Notes under the pieces: generated by a model | Seen by the model: the letters and a program-made list of their open reading frames with translations, nothing else | Told to the model about the DNA's origin: nothing | Database searches by the model: none | Assembly: GCF_009687885.1 (NCBI RefSeq) | Contig: NZ_BLAF01000070.1 | Coordinates: 1 to 55,031 of the forward strand | Source of the DNA: Acrocarpospora pleiomorpha | GTDB taxonomy: Bacteria; Actinomycetota; Actinomycetes; Streptosporangiales; Streptosporangiaceae | DNA: 55,031 nt | Reading direction: 5' to 3' | Shown: piece after piece, positions 7,592-15,457 of the stretch | Position numbering within the stretch: position 1 is the first letter of the stretch | How the letters are laid out: the number at the start of each line of letters is the position of its first letter | Translations under genes and position numbers: made by a program

Positions 7592-8878
7592 AGCTGCTGC
7601 TCTTGCGGCAGCCGGTAGGGCTTCGGCGATCCGGGTCAATGCGTCGTCGTCGTGCGAGGCGGAAAGGAACCACGCCTCGTACGCGGACGGCGGCAGGTAA
7701 ACGCCCTGATCCAACATCGAGTGGAAGAACGCCGTGTAGGCCGCCGTGTTCTGGGTCTTCGCCGACGCGAAGTCCGTCACCGGCTGATCGGTGAAGAAAA
7801 TGGAGAAGAGGTTCCCGGCGCGCTGGAGCCGATGCGGCACCCCCGCTGCGGCCAGCGCGTCCGAGGCCGCGCGGCCGATGATCAGGGCCGAGGCGTCGAC
7901 CCGGTCGTAGACGTCGTCATCGCAGGCGTTCAGCGTGGCCAGTCCGGCGGCGCACGCGAGCGGGTTCCCCGACAGCGTGCCCGCCTGGTAGACCGGCCCC
8001 TCCGGAGCGAGGTACGCCATCACGTCGGCCCGGCCGCCGAAGGCCGCCGCCGGGAGGCCGCCGCCCATCACCTTGCCGAAGGTCATCAGGTCGGCGTCCA
8101 CGGGGTCGAGGCCGTACCAGCCGGACGCGCTTACCCGGAAGCCGGTCAGCACCTCGTCCACGATGAGCAGCGCGCCATGCGCGGTGCACAGCTCGCGCAG
8201 CCGCCGGTTGAAGCCGTCCAGCGGCGGGACGACACCCATGTTCGCCGGGCACGCCTCAGTGATCACGCACGCGATCTCACCGGCCGCGAACGCCTCCTCC
8301 ACCGCCTCCAGATCGTTGTACGGCAACACGATCGTGTCCGCCGCCGACGCGCCCGTCACCCCCGGCGTGTCCGGCAGGCCGAAGGTGACGACACCGGACC
8401 CCGCCGAGGCCAGCAGCGCGTCCACGTGCCCGTGGTAGCACCCGGCGAACTTGATGATTTTCGATCGGCCGGTGAAGCCGCGCGCGAGCCGTACCGCACT
8501 CATGGTGGCCTCGGTGCCGGAGCTGACCAGCCGCACCTTTTCCACGGCCGGGCTCATCCGGTTGACGATCTCCTCGGCAAGCAGCACCTCGCCCTCGGTG
8601 GCGGTGCCGTAGGAGAGGCCGTGGGCGAGCGCGTCCGAGACGGCCTGCACCACGGCGGGATGCCGGTGGCCGAGGATCATCGGCCCCCACGAGCAGACCA
8701 GGTCCACATACTGGTTGCCGTCCACATCCGTGAGGTACGGCCCCTGACCGGAGGCCATGAACCTCGGTGTCCCGCCCACCGCCCCGAAGGCGCGGACCGG
8801 GGAGTTCACCCCGCCGGGCACGAGCTCCTTGGCCCGGGCGAACAGTTTCGCGGATTGCTGGGTAAATTCCACGCCCAC
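7583..8878 (-). CDS. hemL: Glutamate-1-semialdehyde 2,1-aminomutase
   Basis: A PLP enzyme that converts glutamate-1-semialdehyde, the product of HemA, into 5-aminolevulinate in the C5 pathway. The family N-terminus SAKLFARAKELVPGGVNSPV is present, as are SSGTEATMSAVRLARG (cofactor phosphate region), the DEVLTGFR aspartate motif and the Schiff-base lysine in TFGKVMGGGLP near residue 263. Length (about 431 aa) is standard. The start is uncertain: a TTG at 8893 overlaps the Prim-Pol gene by 11 bp, while GTGs at 8878 and 8872 follow its stop; I favour 8878. It is transcribed after the Prim-Pol gene and completes the haem cluster. Confidence 0.95.
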   Translation of the reverse strand: MGVEFTQQSAKLFARAKELVPGGVNSPVRAFGAVGGTPRFMASGQGPYLTDVDGNQYVDLVCSWGPMILGHRHPAVVQAVSDALAHGLSYGTATEGEVLLAEEIVNRMSPAVEKVRLVSSGTEATMSAVRLARGFTGRSKIIKFAGCYHGHVDALLASAGSGVVTFGLPDTPGVTGASAADTIVLPYNDLEAVEEAFAAGEIACVITEACPANMGVVPPLDGFNRRLRELCTAHGALLIVDEVLTGFRVSASGWYGLDPVDADLMTFGKVMGGGLPAAAFGGRADVMAYLAPEGPVYQAGTLSGNPLACAAGLATLNACDDDVYDRVDASALIIGRAASDALAAAGVPHRLQRAGNLFSIFFTDQPVTDFASAKTQNTAAYTAFFHSMLDQGVYLPPSAYEAWFLSASHDDDALTRIAEALPAAARAAASG

Positions 8879-8882
8879 GAGA

Positions 8883-9518
8883 TTAGTCGGCAATCAGGTC
8901 GAGCACGCGAAGGGGATCGGGCAGCGGACGCCCGTCCGGCGGGCGCAGCCAGGTCACCACCGAGCCGCCGGGAAGCGTCGACGGCGGCGCGAGCACGTAG
9001 CTGTCGCGGCAGTGCCAGCGCAGCCCCGGCGAGGAGTCGATCGTCTCGGGCCCGTAGTCGAGGTGGCAGGACCACCACTCGTCCTCATCGTCGGGCGCAC
9101 CTCGCGTAGCCACATAAAAAAGAACCCGGTCACCGTTAGCGGAGACCGGGCCAGTGGCGAAACCGGCGGCGTCCATGGCCGCCAGCGCGGTGATCCCCGC
9201 GGCGGCGGGGACGTCGAACACGTCGAATACCCGGCCGGTGGGCAGGATCACGTTCGCCTCGGGGTTCTGCCCCCACCAGCGGGTGAGCTGGGCGGTGTCC
9301 AGCGTGGCCTGCATCTGCCAGGCGGGCGACAGCGGATGCGTGCCGGGATCGGGACAGCCGACCCGATCGCACGAGCAGGCGCGCCCGCCCTCGCGGAGCG
9401 GGTGCGCCCCCATACAGCTGGCCCAGCCGAGCGCGGCATAGTGCAGCACCGAGGTGATGGGGCGCGGCGTCCGGTGCGCGCGCCGCCTCGATCTCCGAGC
9501 CAGCGGTACCCCCACCAT
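8883..9518 (-). CDS. Prim-Pol (bifunctional primase/polymerase N-terminal) domain protein
   Basis: A 211-residue protein that resembles the bifunctional DNA primase/polymerase N-terminal domain. It has HYAALGWASCMGAHPL, then a cysteine cluster (RACSCDRVGCPDPGTHPL), then LTRWWGQNPEANVILPTGR, the conserved core of that family, and a C-terminal region with HCRDSYVLAPPS. No helicase or other replication domain is attached. Such stand-alone proteins recur beside hem genes in actinobacteria, so this may be a nucleotide-binding protein rather than a working primase. The ATG at 9518 is preceded by GGGGAGGGAG. A terminator-like hairpin sits 20 bp upstream of the start, separating it from hemB. Confidence 0.8.
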   Translation of the reverse strand: MVGVPLARRSRRRAHRTPRPITSVLHYAALGWASCMGAHPLREGGRACSCDRVGCPDPGTHPLSPAWQMQATLDTAQLTRWWGQNPEANVILPTGRVFDVFDVPAAAGITALAAMDAAGFATGPVSANGDRVLFYVATRGAPDDEDEWWSCHLDYGPETIDSSPGLRWHCRDSYVLAPPSTLPGGSVVTWLRPPDGRPLPDPLRVLDLIAD

Positions 9519-9537
9519 GGCGCTCCCTCCCCGACGG

Positions 9538-9562
9538 AAAACAGCCACCACGGGGGTGGCTG
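9538..9562 (-). terminator. Terminator-like hairpin between hemB and the Prim-Pol gene
   Basis: Read on the minus strand, CAGCCACC (9562-9555), a 5-nt loop CCCGT, and GGTGGCTG (9549-9542) form a perfect 8-bp stem followed at once by TTTT. This is a textbook intrinsic terminator, unusual in such high-GC DNA. It lies 66 bp after the hemB stop and ends only 19 bp before the Prim-Pol start codon, so it could end the rex-hemACDB transcript or act as an attenuator for Prim-Pol-hemL. Confidence 0.65.
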
Positions 9563-9627
9563 GTGTTGCACCCGATAATGCCTGTTACAAGATGACCTTC
9601 GCAGGGCGACCCCCGGATATGGCCCGG

Positions 9628-10614
9628 TTAGGCCAAACGGCGCGCGATTTCCGTGGCCCAGTAGGTGAGGATGAGATCAGCACCGGCCCGCCGAATGGCG
9701 ATCAGCGACTCCATGATCACTCGATCCCGGTCGATCCAGCCGTTCGCGGCGGCGGCCTCCACCATCGCGTACTCCCCGCTCACCTGGTAGGCGGCCACGG
9801 GCACGTCCACCATGTCGCGGACCTGCCGCAGGATGTCCAGGTAGGCCAGCGCGGGCTTCACCATGACCGCGTCCGCGCCCTCGTCCAGGTCCAGCCGGAT
9901 CTCCCGCAGCGACTCCCCGATCGGCCCGGCCGGATCCTGCTGGTACGCGTTCCGGTCGCCGAACTGCGGCGCGCACTCGGCCGCCTCCCGGAACGGGCCG
10001 TAGAACCCGGACGCGAACTTCGCCGAGTAGGCCAGGATCGGAATCTCCGCGAAGCCATCCGCGTCCAGCGCCGTCCGGATGGCCGCGACCTGGCCGTCCA
10101 TCATGCCGCTCGGCGCGATCACCTGCGCGCCCGCCCGCGCCTGCGCGACGGCGGCGGCGGCGTAACGCTCCAGCGTGGCGTCGTTGTCGACCTCGCCGGT
10201 CGCGGTGAGCAGCCCGCAGTGGCCATGATCGGTGTATTCATCCAGGCAGGTGTCCGCGATCAGCACCAGCGCGTCGCCCACCTCCGCAGCCAGGTCGGCC
10301 AGGGCGAGCTGCACGATGCCGTCCGGGTCGTCGGCGGCCGAACCCCGGCCGTCCTTGTGCAGCGGGATGCCGAACAGGATGAGCCCGCCGACACCCGCCT
10401 CGGCGGCCTCGTGCGCGGCCTTGCGGAGCGAGTCGCGCGTGTGCTGCATCACGCCGGGCATCGACCCGACCGGGTTCGGCTCGGCGATGCCCTCCTTGAC
10501 GAAGAGCGGCAGGATCAGCTCGGCCGGATGCAGCCGGGTCCCGGCCACCATGCGGCGCAGCGGCGCGGTCCGGCGCAACCGGCGCGGCCTAGCGACCGGA
10601 AACTCAGCGGTCAT
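9628..10614 (-). CDS. hemB: Delta-aminolevulinic acid dehydratase (porphobilinogen synthase)
   Basis: Condenses two 5-aminolevulinate molecules to porphobilinogen. The 328-residue protein has both active-site lysine regions: YSAKFASGFYGPFREA and VMVKPALAYLDI. The metal-site segment reads DTCLDEYTDHGHCG, keeping the first and third cysteines of the zinc triad but with Asp at the middle one, so metal preference (Zn versus Mg) cannot be read simply from sequence. The ATG at 10614 follows GGGGTGAGGG. It begins 14 bp after the cobA/hemD stop and appears to be the last gene before a terminator-like hairpin. Confidence 0.96.
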   Translation of the reverse strand: MTAEFPVARPRRLRRTAPLRRMVAGTRLHPAELILPLFVKEGIAEPNPVGSMPGVMQHTRDSLRKAAHEAAEAGVGGLILFGIPLHKDGRGSAADDPDGIVQLALADLAAEVGDALVLIADTCLDEYTDHGHCGLLTATGEVDNDATLERYAAAAVAQARAGAQVIAPSGMMDGQVAAIRTALDADGFAEIPILAYSAKFASGFYGPFREAAECAPQFGDRNAYQQDPAGPIGESLREIRLDLDEGADAVMVKPALAYLDILRQVRDMVDVPVAAYQVSGEYAMVEAAAANGWIDRDRVIMESLIAIRRAGADLILTYWATEIARRLA

Positions 10615-10628
10615 TCCCTCACCCCAAG

Positions 10629-12173
10629 CTATTTGGCCCGACGACGGGCACCCCTTCGCGTCTGTGACGGACGACGCGGAATCTCACCGGCGGAGACAGC
10701 CGCCTGGCGCTGCTTCGCACCGTACTCCGCCAGCGCCGCCGCGAGGGCGAAAGCCGAAGGTTTGTCGGCCATCACGTCCACCCGCAGCCCGAACTCCTCC
10801 GCCGTTCTGGCGGTCTGCGGGCCGATGACCGCGATAACGGTGACATTGTGCGGTTTCCCGGCGATCCCCACCAGATTCCGCACAGTCGAAGAAGACGTGA
10901 AAAGTACAGCGTCGAACCCGCCGCTCTTGATCGCTTCCCGGATCGGCGCGGGCGGCGGCGCGGCCCGGACCGTGCGGTAGGCGGTCACGTCGTCGCACTC
11001 CCAGCCAAGCTCGGTCAGCCCCGCCACCAGTGTCTCGGTGGCGATGTCGGCGCGCGGCAGCAGCACCCGGTTGATCGGGTCCAGCATCGAGTCGTACGGC
11101 GGCCACTCGGCCAGCAAACCTTCCGAGGACTGCTCGCCGGTCGGCATCAGATCCGGCCGGACCCCGAACTCGACCAGGGCCCGCGCGGTGGCGTCGCCCA
11201 CGGCGGCCACCTTCAGCCCGGCGAAGGCGCGCGCGTCCAGGCCGTATTCCTCGAACTTCTCGCGGACCGCCTTGACGGCGTTGGCGCTGGTGAAGGCCAC
11301 CCACTCGTAGCGTCCGGTGACCAGGCCCTTGATGGCGCGGTCCATCTGCTGCGGCGTCCGCGGGGGTTCCACCGAGATGGTGGGCACCTCCTCGGGCACC
11401 GCGCCGTACGAGCGGAGCTGCTCGGACAGCCCGGCCGCCTGCTCCTTGGTGCGCGGCACCAGCACCCGCCAGCCGAACAGCGCCCGGGTCTCGAACCAGG
11501 AGAGCTTGTCCCGCTGGCCGACCGCGTCGCCGACCACGATGACCGCAGGCTCGGTCATCCCGGCGTGCTTCAGGTCGTGGCCGAGCCGCCCGAGCGAGGA
11601 CACCACGGTGTACTGCTCGGTGGTGGTGCCGTCGCTGGTCACCGCGACCGGCGTGTGGTCGGATTTGCCGCCGGCGATGAGCGCCTTGGCGATCGGGACC
11701 GCCTCGGCCAGCCCGTTGTAGATCACCAGAGTGCCCTGGCAGGCGGCGTGCGGTCCCCATTCGGTGACCTGCGTGGCGTCCACGATCCGGAACTCCGGCC
11801 CCGACGAGGCGGCCGGGATGCCGGCATAGGTGAGCACCGCGGTCGCGGGCGGCACGCCGGGCACGATCTCGAACTCCACCTCGGCCTTGGCGCAGGCCGC
11901 GACCTCCTCGGCGACCGAGGAGAACAGCGAAGGATCGCCGGGGCAGACCCGGACGATCCGCTTGCCCGCCTTGGCCGCGGCGACGAAGCCCTCGGCGGCG
12001 GTCATGACGATCACGTTGGGGGGGCAGTGGCGTAGCAGCGCGCCGTACGCCTCCTGGTCCAGCACGACGACATCGGCGCGCGACAGCAGGTCGGCTCCGC
12101 GAAGCGTGAGCAGGTTCTCGTCGCCGGGCCCAGCTCCGACAAATGCCACGAATCCAGACTCGGTATTGCTCAA
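10629..12173 (-). CDS. Fused uroporphyrinogen-III C-methyltransferase / uroporphyrinogen-III synthase
   Basis: A two-domain enzyme of 514 residues. Residues about 8-245 are a SAM-dependent uroporphyrinogen-III methyltransferase (VGAGPGDENLLTLRGADLL; VRVCPGDPSLFSS), the entry to sirohaem and cobalamin. Residues about 255-480 are uroporphyrinogen-III synthase (HemD), which closes hydroxymethylbilane with inversion of ring D. The CobA-HemD fusion is common in actinobacteria and puts the haem/sirohaem branch point on one chain. The start is a TTG at 12173 overlapping the hemC stop (TTGA), with GATGGGG just upstream; a GTG at 12149 is the alternative. The tail after residue 490 is basic. Confidence 0.94.
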   Translation of the reverse strand: MSNTESGFVAFVGAGPGDENLLTLRGADLLSRADVVVLDQEAYGALLRHCPPNVIVMTAAEGFVAAAKAGKRIVRVCPGDPSLFSSVAEEVAACAKAEVEFEIVPGVPPATAVLTYAGIPAASSGPEFRIVDATQVTEWGPHAACQGTLVIYNGLAEAVPIAKALIAGGKSDHTPVAVTSDGTTTEQYTVVSSLGRLGHDLKHAGMTEPAVIVVGDAVGQRDKLSWFETRALFGWRVLVPRTKEQAAGLSEQLRSYGAVPEEVPTISVEPPRTPQQMDRAIKGLVTGRYEWVAFTSANAVKAVREKFEEYGLDARAFAGLKVAAVGDATARALVEFGVRPDLMPTGEQSSEGLLAEWPPYDSMLDPINRVLLPRADIATETLVAGLTELGWECDDVTAYRTVRAAPPPAPIREAIKSGGFDAVLFTSSSTVRNLVGIAGKPHNVTVIAVIGPQTARTAEEFGLRVDVMADKPSAFALAAALAEYGAKQRQAAVSAGEIPRRPSQTRRGARRRAK

Positions 12174-13069
12174 TGGGACCCCATCAACGTGCCGGCCCCT
12201 TGCGCGATCATGGCGGCCGCGAGCTCGCGCCCGAGGTCCATGGCTGCCGTCCGGGGTCCGGAGGCGGACTTGCGGACCGCTCGCGCGCCGTCGATCGCGA
12301 CGACGGTGGCGGTCAAATTCAACGTGTGCCCGTCATCTGCCGCATACGCGCCCACCGGCGCGGAGCAGCCCGCCTCCAGGGCGGCCAGCACCGCCCGCTC
12401 GGCGGTGACGGCGGCCCTGGTCCTGGCGTCGTCGAGCACGGACAGCAGCTCGACCAGGTCGGGGCGCCCGGTCAGGCACTCCACCGCGAGCGCGCCCTGC
12501 CCGGGGGCGGGCAACATCTCGTCGGTGTCGAACAGCTGGGCGATCTCGCCGTCGCGGCCCAGGCGGGTGAGCCCGGCGGCGGCCAGCACCACCCCGTCCA
12601 GCTCGCCGGCGGCGACCTTGCCGATCCGGGTGTCGGCGTTGCCGCGAATCGGCACATACTCCAGGTCGGCGCGGAGCGCGCGCAGCTGGGCGATCCGGCG
12701 CGGCGAGCCGGTGCCGACCCTGGCCCCTGGCGCCAGGTCGGCCAGCTTGACCGCGCCCACCAGGGCGTCCCTGGGGTCGTCGCGGAGCGGAATGGCCGCG
12801 ATGGTGATCTGCGGGTCGGCGGCGGTGGGCAGATCCTTGAGCGAGTGCACGGCGAAGTCGATGTCGCCCTCGATCAGGTGGGTGCGCAGCTCGCTGACGA
12901 ACACGCCGGTGCCGCCGAGCTGGCTGAGCTGCGCCTTGCTCACGTCGCCCAAGGTAGTGATGCCGACGAGTTCGACCGCCCGGCCGGTGAGCGCGGTCAG
13001 CCGGTCCGCCACCTGCTGCGACTGCGTGGTCGCCATCAGGCTCTTGCGGGTGCCCAGCCTCAGCTTCAC
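12170..13069 (-). CDS. hemC: Porphobilinogen deaminase (hydroxymethylbilane synthase)
   Basis: Polymerises four porphobilinogens into hydroxymethylbilane. The 299-residue protein carries the family landmarks: RLGTRKSLMATTQSQQVADR at the N-terminus, HSLKDLPT with the catalytic aspartate region, GTGSPRRIAQLRALR (substrate-binding arginines), and the cysteine that carries the dipyrromethane cofactor in LEAGCSAPVGAYA. It overlaps hemA by 4 bp (ATGA) upstream and cobA/hemD by 4 bp downstream, so translation of the three genes is coupled. Confidence 0.96.
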   Translation of the reverse strand: MKLRLGTRKSLMATTQSQQVADRLTALTGRAVELVGITTLGDVSKAQLSQLGGTGVFVSELRTHLIEGDIDFAVHSLKDLPTAADPQITIAAIPLRDDPRDALVGAVKLADLAPGARVGTGSPRRIAQLRALRADLEYVPIRGNADTRIGKVAAGELDGVVLAAAGLTRLGRDGEIAQLFDTDEMLPAPGQGALAVECLTGRPDLVELLSVLDDARTRAAVTAERAVLAALEAGCSAPVGAYAADDGHTLNLTATVVAIDGARAVRKSASGPRTAAMDLGRELAAAMIAQGAGTLMGSH

Positions 13070-14367
13070 TGTTCGAGCTCCATCCTGGATACGGCGCCTG
13101 GCGCCTTCGGGTCCAGATTGAACAGTTCGCGGAGCGCCTCGGCATAATGATCGCCTGCCGGGGACGCCGCGAGCTGCTTGACACGCACAGTCGGCTCATG
13201 GAGGAGTTTGTCCACCACGCGCCTGACCATGTGCGCGACCTCGTCTTTCAGCTTGCCATCGAGTTCGGGTACTCGCGCCGTCAACCGGCCCATCTCGGCC
13301 TCGACCACGGCCGCCGCCCGGCTGCGCAGCGCGATCACCGTCGGCGTGACCCGGGCCGCGCGGGTCTGGTCCAGGTAGGCGGCGACCTCCTCGGCCACGA
13401 TCCCCCGGACCGCGTCGATCTCGGCCCCGCGCCCGCCGTCGCCGCCGATCCCGGCCTGCTGCATGGAGTCCAGGTCGACCAGGGTGACGCCGGGGAACGT
13501 GCGCACGCCCGGGTCCACGTCGTGCGGCAGCGCCAGGTCCAGCAGGAACAGCGGCCGGCTCCGGCCCGCCATCGCCGCCAGCACCATATCCGTGGTGATC
13601 GCGCGATTGCCCGCCCCCACGCAGGAGACCACCAGGTCGGCCTGGGCCATCTCGGCGGGGACGCCGGTGAGTTCGACCGCCCGGCCGCCGACCGTCTCGG
13701 CGAGCCGTACGGCGCGCTCGTAGGTGCGGTTGGCGATGACGATGTTGGTGACGCCCGCGCGGGCCAGGGTGGCGGCGGACAGGGCGCTCATCGAGCCCGC
13801 GCCGACGACCAGGGCGCGGCGGCCCGCGATCGGGCCGAGCACCCGCCCGGCCAGGTCCAGGCCGACGCCGACCAGGGAGGCGCCCGCGCGGTCGATGCCG
13901 GTCTCGCTGTGCGCGCGCTTGCCCGCCCGCAGCGCGTGCTGGACCAGCTCGTTCAGCGTCGGGCCGACGCTGCCCTCGTGCTGGGCGGTCCGCAGCGCCG
14001 TTCTGATCTGGCCGAGGATCTGGCCCTCGCCGACGACCATGGAGTCCAGGCCGCAGGCGACCGAGAACAGGTGGTGGACCGCGCGCTCCTCGTAGTGCAC
14101 GTAGAGGTGCCGGGTCAGCTGCTCCTGCGGGACGCCGGAGTGGGTGGCCAGCAGGTCGGTCAGCGCGGTGACCCCGCCGTGGAACTTGTCCACGTCGGCG
14201 TAAAGCTCGACCCGGTTGCAGGTGGAGACGACCATGGCCTCCGACACGTGCGCGTCCTGGCGCACGTCGTGCAGCAGCTTCAGCAGCGCGTCACCCGAGA
14301 CGGTCACACACTCCAGCAGAGCCACCGGAGCGGTCCGGTGGCTGAGCCCGACGATGAGCATGGTCAT
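13066..14367 (-). CDS. hemA: Glutamyl-tRNA reductase
   Basis: Catalyses the first committed step of C5-pathway tetrapyrrole synthesis, reducing glutamyl-tRNA to glutamate-1-semialdehyde with NADPH. The N-terminal catalytic domain has GLSHRTAPV and the nucleophilic cysteine in STCNRVELYA (Cys50); GEGQILGQIR follows. The NADPH-binding Rossmann segment is VVGAGSMSALSAATLARAG, and a C-terminal dimerisation helix region ends the 433-residue protein. It overlaps rex by 4 bp upstream and hemC by 4 bp downstream, so expression should follow the NADH-sensing repressor Rex. Confidence 0.96.
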   Translation of the reverse strand: MTMLIVGLSHRTAPVALLECVTVSGDALLKLLHDVRQDAHVSEAMVVSTCNRVELYADVDKFHGGVTALTDLLATHSGVPQEQLTRHLYVHYEERAVHHLFSVACGLDSMVVGEGQILGQIRTALRTAQHEGSVGPTLNELVQHALRAGKRAHSETGIDRAGASLVGVGLDLAGRVLGPIAGRRALVVGAGSMSALSAATLARAGVTNIVIANRTYERAVRLAETVGGRAVELTGVPAEMAQADLVVSCVGAGNRAITTDMVLAAMAGRSRPLFLLDLALPHDVDPGVRTFPGVTLVDLDSMQQAGIGGDGGRGAEIDAVRGIVAEEVAAYLDQTRAARVTPTVIALRSRAAAVVEAEMGRLTARVPELDGKLKDEVAHMVRRVVDKLLHEPTVRVKQLAASPAGDHYAEALRELFNLDPKAPGAVSRMELEQ

Positions 14368-15059
14368 CCGGCCTCCCCGGCCCAGTCCTCGGCCATCATG
14401 GGCCCCCCACTCACCTTGCGCTGCTCATGAAACGCGAGGATCTGCAGTTCAATGGATAGATCGACCTTACGGACATCGACACCGTCTGGCACCGTGAGCA
14501 CGACGGGGGCGAAATTCAAGATACTCGTGACACCGGCGGCGATGACCCGGTCGCAGACCTGCTGCGCCGCCGTCGCGGGTGTGGCGATCACCACGATCGA
14601 CACGCCGCGCTTGCGGATGACGGCCTCCAGGCCGTCGGAATGTTCCACCGTCAGGCCCGCGATGTGGTCCCCGACCACGGCGGGGTCGGCGTCCAGCAGC
14701 CCGGCCACCCGGAATCCCCTGGACACGAAGCCGCCGTAGTTGGCCAGCGCCCGACCCAGGTTTCCGACGCCCACGATGGCCACCGCCCAGTCCTGGGTGA
14801 GGCCGAGCTCGCGGGAGATCTGGTAGATCAGGTACTGCACGTCGTAGCCGACGCCGCGGGTGCCGTACGACCCCAGGTGGGAGAGGTCCTTGCGGAGTTT
14901 GGCGGAGTTCACGCCCGCGGCCAGGGCCAGATCCTCCGAGCTCACGGTCGCGGTGCCACGCTCGGCCAGGCCGTTCAGGGCACGCAGGTAGAGCGGCAGC
15001 CGCGCGACGGTCGCGTCGGGGATGCCACGCTCACGAGCTTGCGGAATACGGCGGATCAC
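14364..15059 (-). CDS. rex: Redox-sensing transcriptional repressor Rex
   Basis: An NADH/NAD+-responsive repressor. The N-terminal winged helix includes IPDATVARLPLYLRAL and VNSAKLRKDLSHLGSYGTRG, the DNA-recognition part of the family; the C-terminal half is a Rossmann domain (VAIVGVGNLGRALANYGGF) that binds NADH, which releases DNA. Length 231 aa is standard. The start is a GTG at 15059. A Rex operator with one mismatch lies 61-78 bp upstream, so the rex-hemA-hemC-cobA/hemD-hemB operon is very probably autoregulated, as described for Streptomyces. Confidence 0.96.
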   Translation of the reverse strand: MIRRIPQARERGIPDATVARLPLYLRALNGLAERGTATVSSEDLALAAGVNSAKLRKDLSHLGSYGTRGVGYDVQYLIYQISRELGLTQDWAVAIVGVGNLGRALANYGGFVSRGFRVAGLLDADPAVVGDHIAGLTVEHSDGLEAVIRKRGVSIVVIATPATAAQQVCDRVIAAGVTSILNFAPVVLTVPDGVDVRKVDLSIELQILAFHEQRKVSGGPMMAEDWAGEAG

Positions 15060-15119
15060 TAGCCGGAGCTCCCGGGGGGAATGAGACGGACGTTGAGAAC
15101 AAACCCCAGGTTAGTGCCT

Positions 15120-15137
15120 TTGTGAAGCCATGCACAA
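15120..15137. promoter_or_regulatory. Rex operator (ROP site)
   Basis: TTGTGAA (15120-15126), a 4-nt spacer, and TGCACAA (15131-15137) match the Rex consensus TTGTGAA-N4-TTCACAA at all but one position. The flanking bases extend the dyad to CTTTGTG...CACAAAG (15118-15139). It lies between rex and the divergent glutaredoxin-like gene, so it can control both. Confidence 0.85.
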
Positions 15138-15220
15138 AGTCGAGGCTTATCCGTCCGTGCTCAACAACTGTGCCAGCCGGAGGGGCCGGTCTCCAATTCG
15201 CCCCCCGTACTGTGGAACGC

Positions 15221-15457
15221 ATGGCTCATTCGATCACCCTGTACGGCAAGCCAGGCTGCCACCTCTGCGCGGACGCCCGCGAGATCATCGCCCGGGTGGC
15301 CGGGGAGCTGGGCGTGCCGTGGGAGGAACATGACATCACCGCCTCCGCCGAGGACCTGGAGAAATACGGCGAGATGATCCCGGTGACGCTGATCGACGGG
15401 GTGCAGCACGACTTCTGGCGGGTCGACGAAGCGCGGCTGCGCGCGGCACTCGCCTAG
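15221..15457 (+). CDS. Glutaredoxin-like family protein
   Basis: A 78-residue thioredoxin-fold protein of the glutaredoxin 2/DUF836 type. The redox motif is CHLC in LYGKPGCHLCADAREI, and the cis-Pro region is MIPVTLIDG. The ATG at 15221 is preceded by TGGAA; a longer in-frame start at 15122 would run through the Rex operator and is unlikely. It is divergent from rex across the operator and may therefore be redox regulated. A homologue lies beside hemA in mycobacteria. The 3' end overlaps the convergent ABM-fusion gene by 4 bp. Confidence 0.87.
   Translation: MAHSITLYGKPGCHLCADAREIIARVAGELGVPWEEHDITASAEDLEKYGEMIPVTLIDGVQHDFWRVDEARLRAALA

Noticed and set aside
7652..9109. 485-codon plus-strand frame across hemL
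   Set aside because: Antisense to hemL, with an Arg/Gly/His-rich product. hemL itself is unmistakable.
9563..9627. Riboswitch (for example cobalamin) before Prim-Pol-hemL
   Set aside because: The leader is only about 65 bp and lacks any B12-box-like sequence; only the terminator hairpin is supported.
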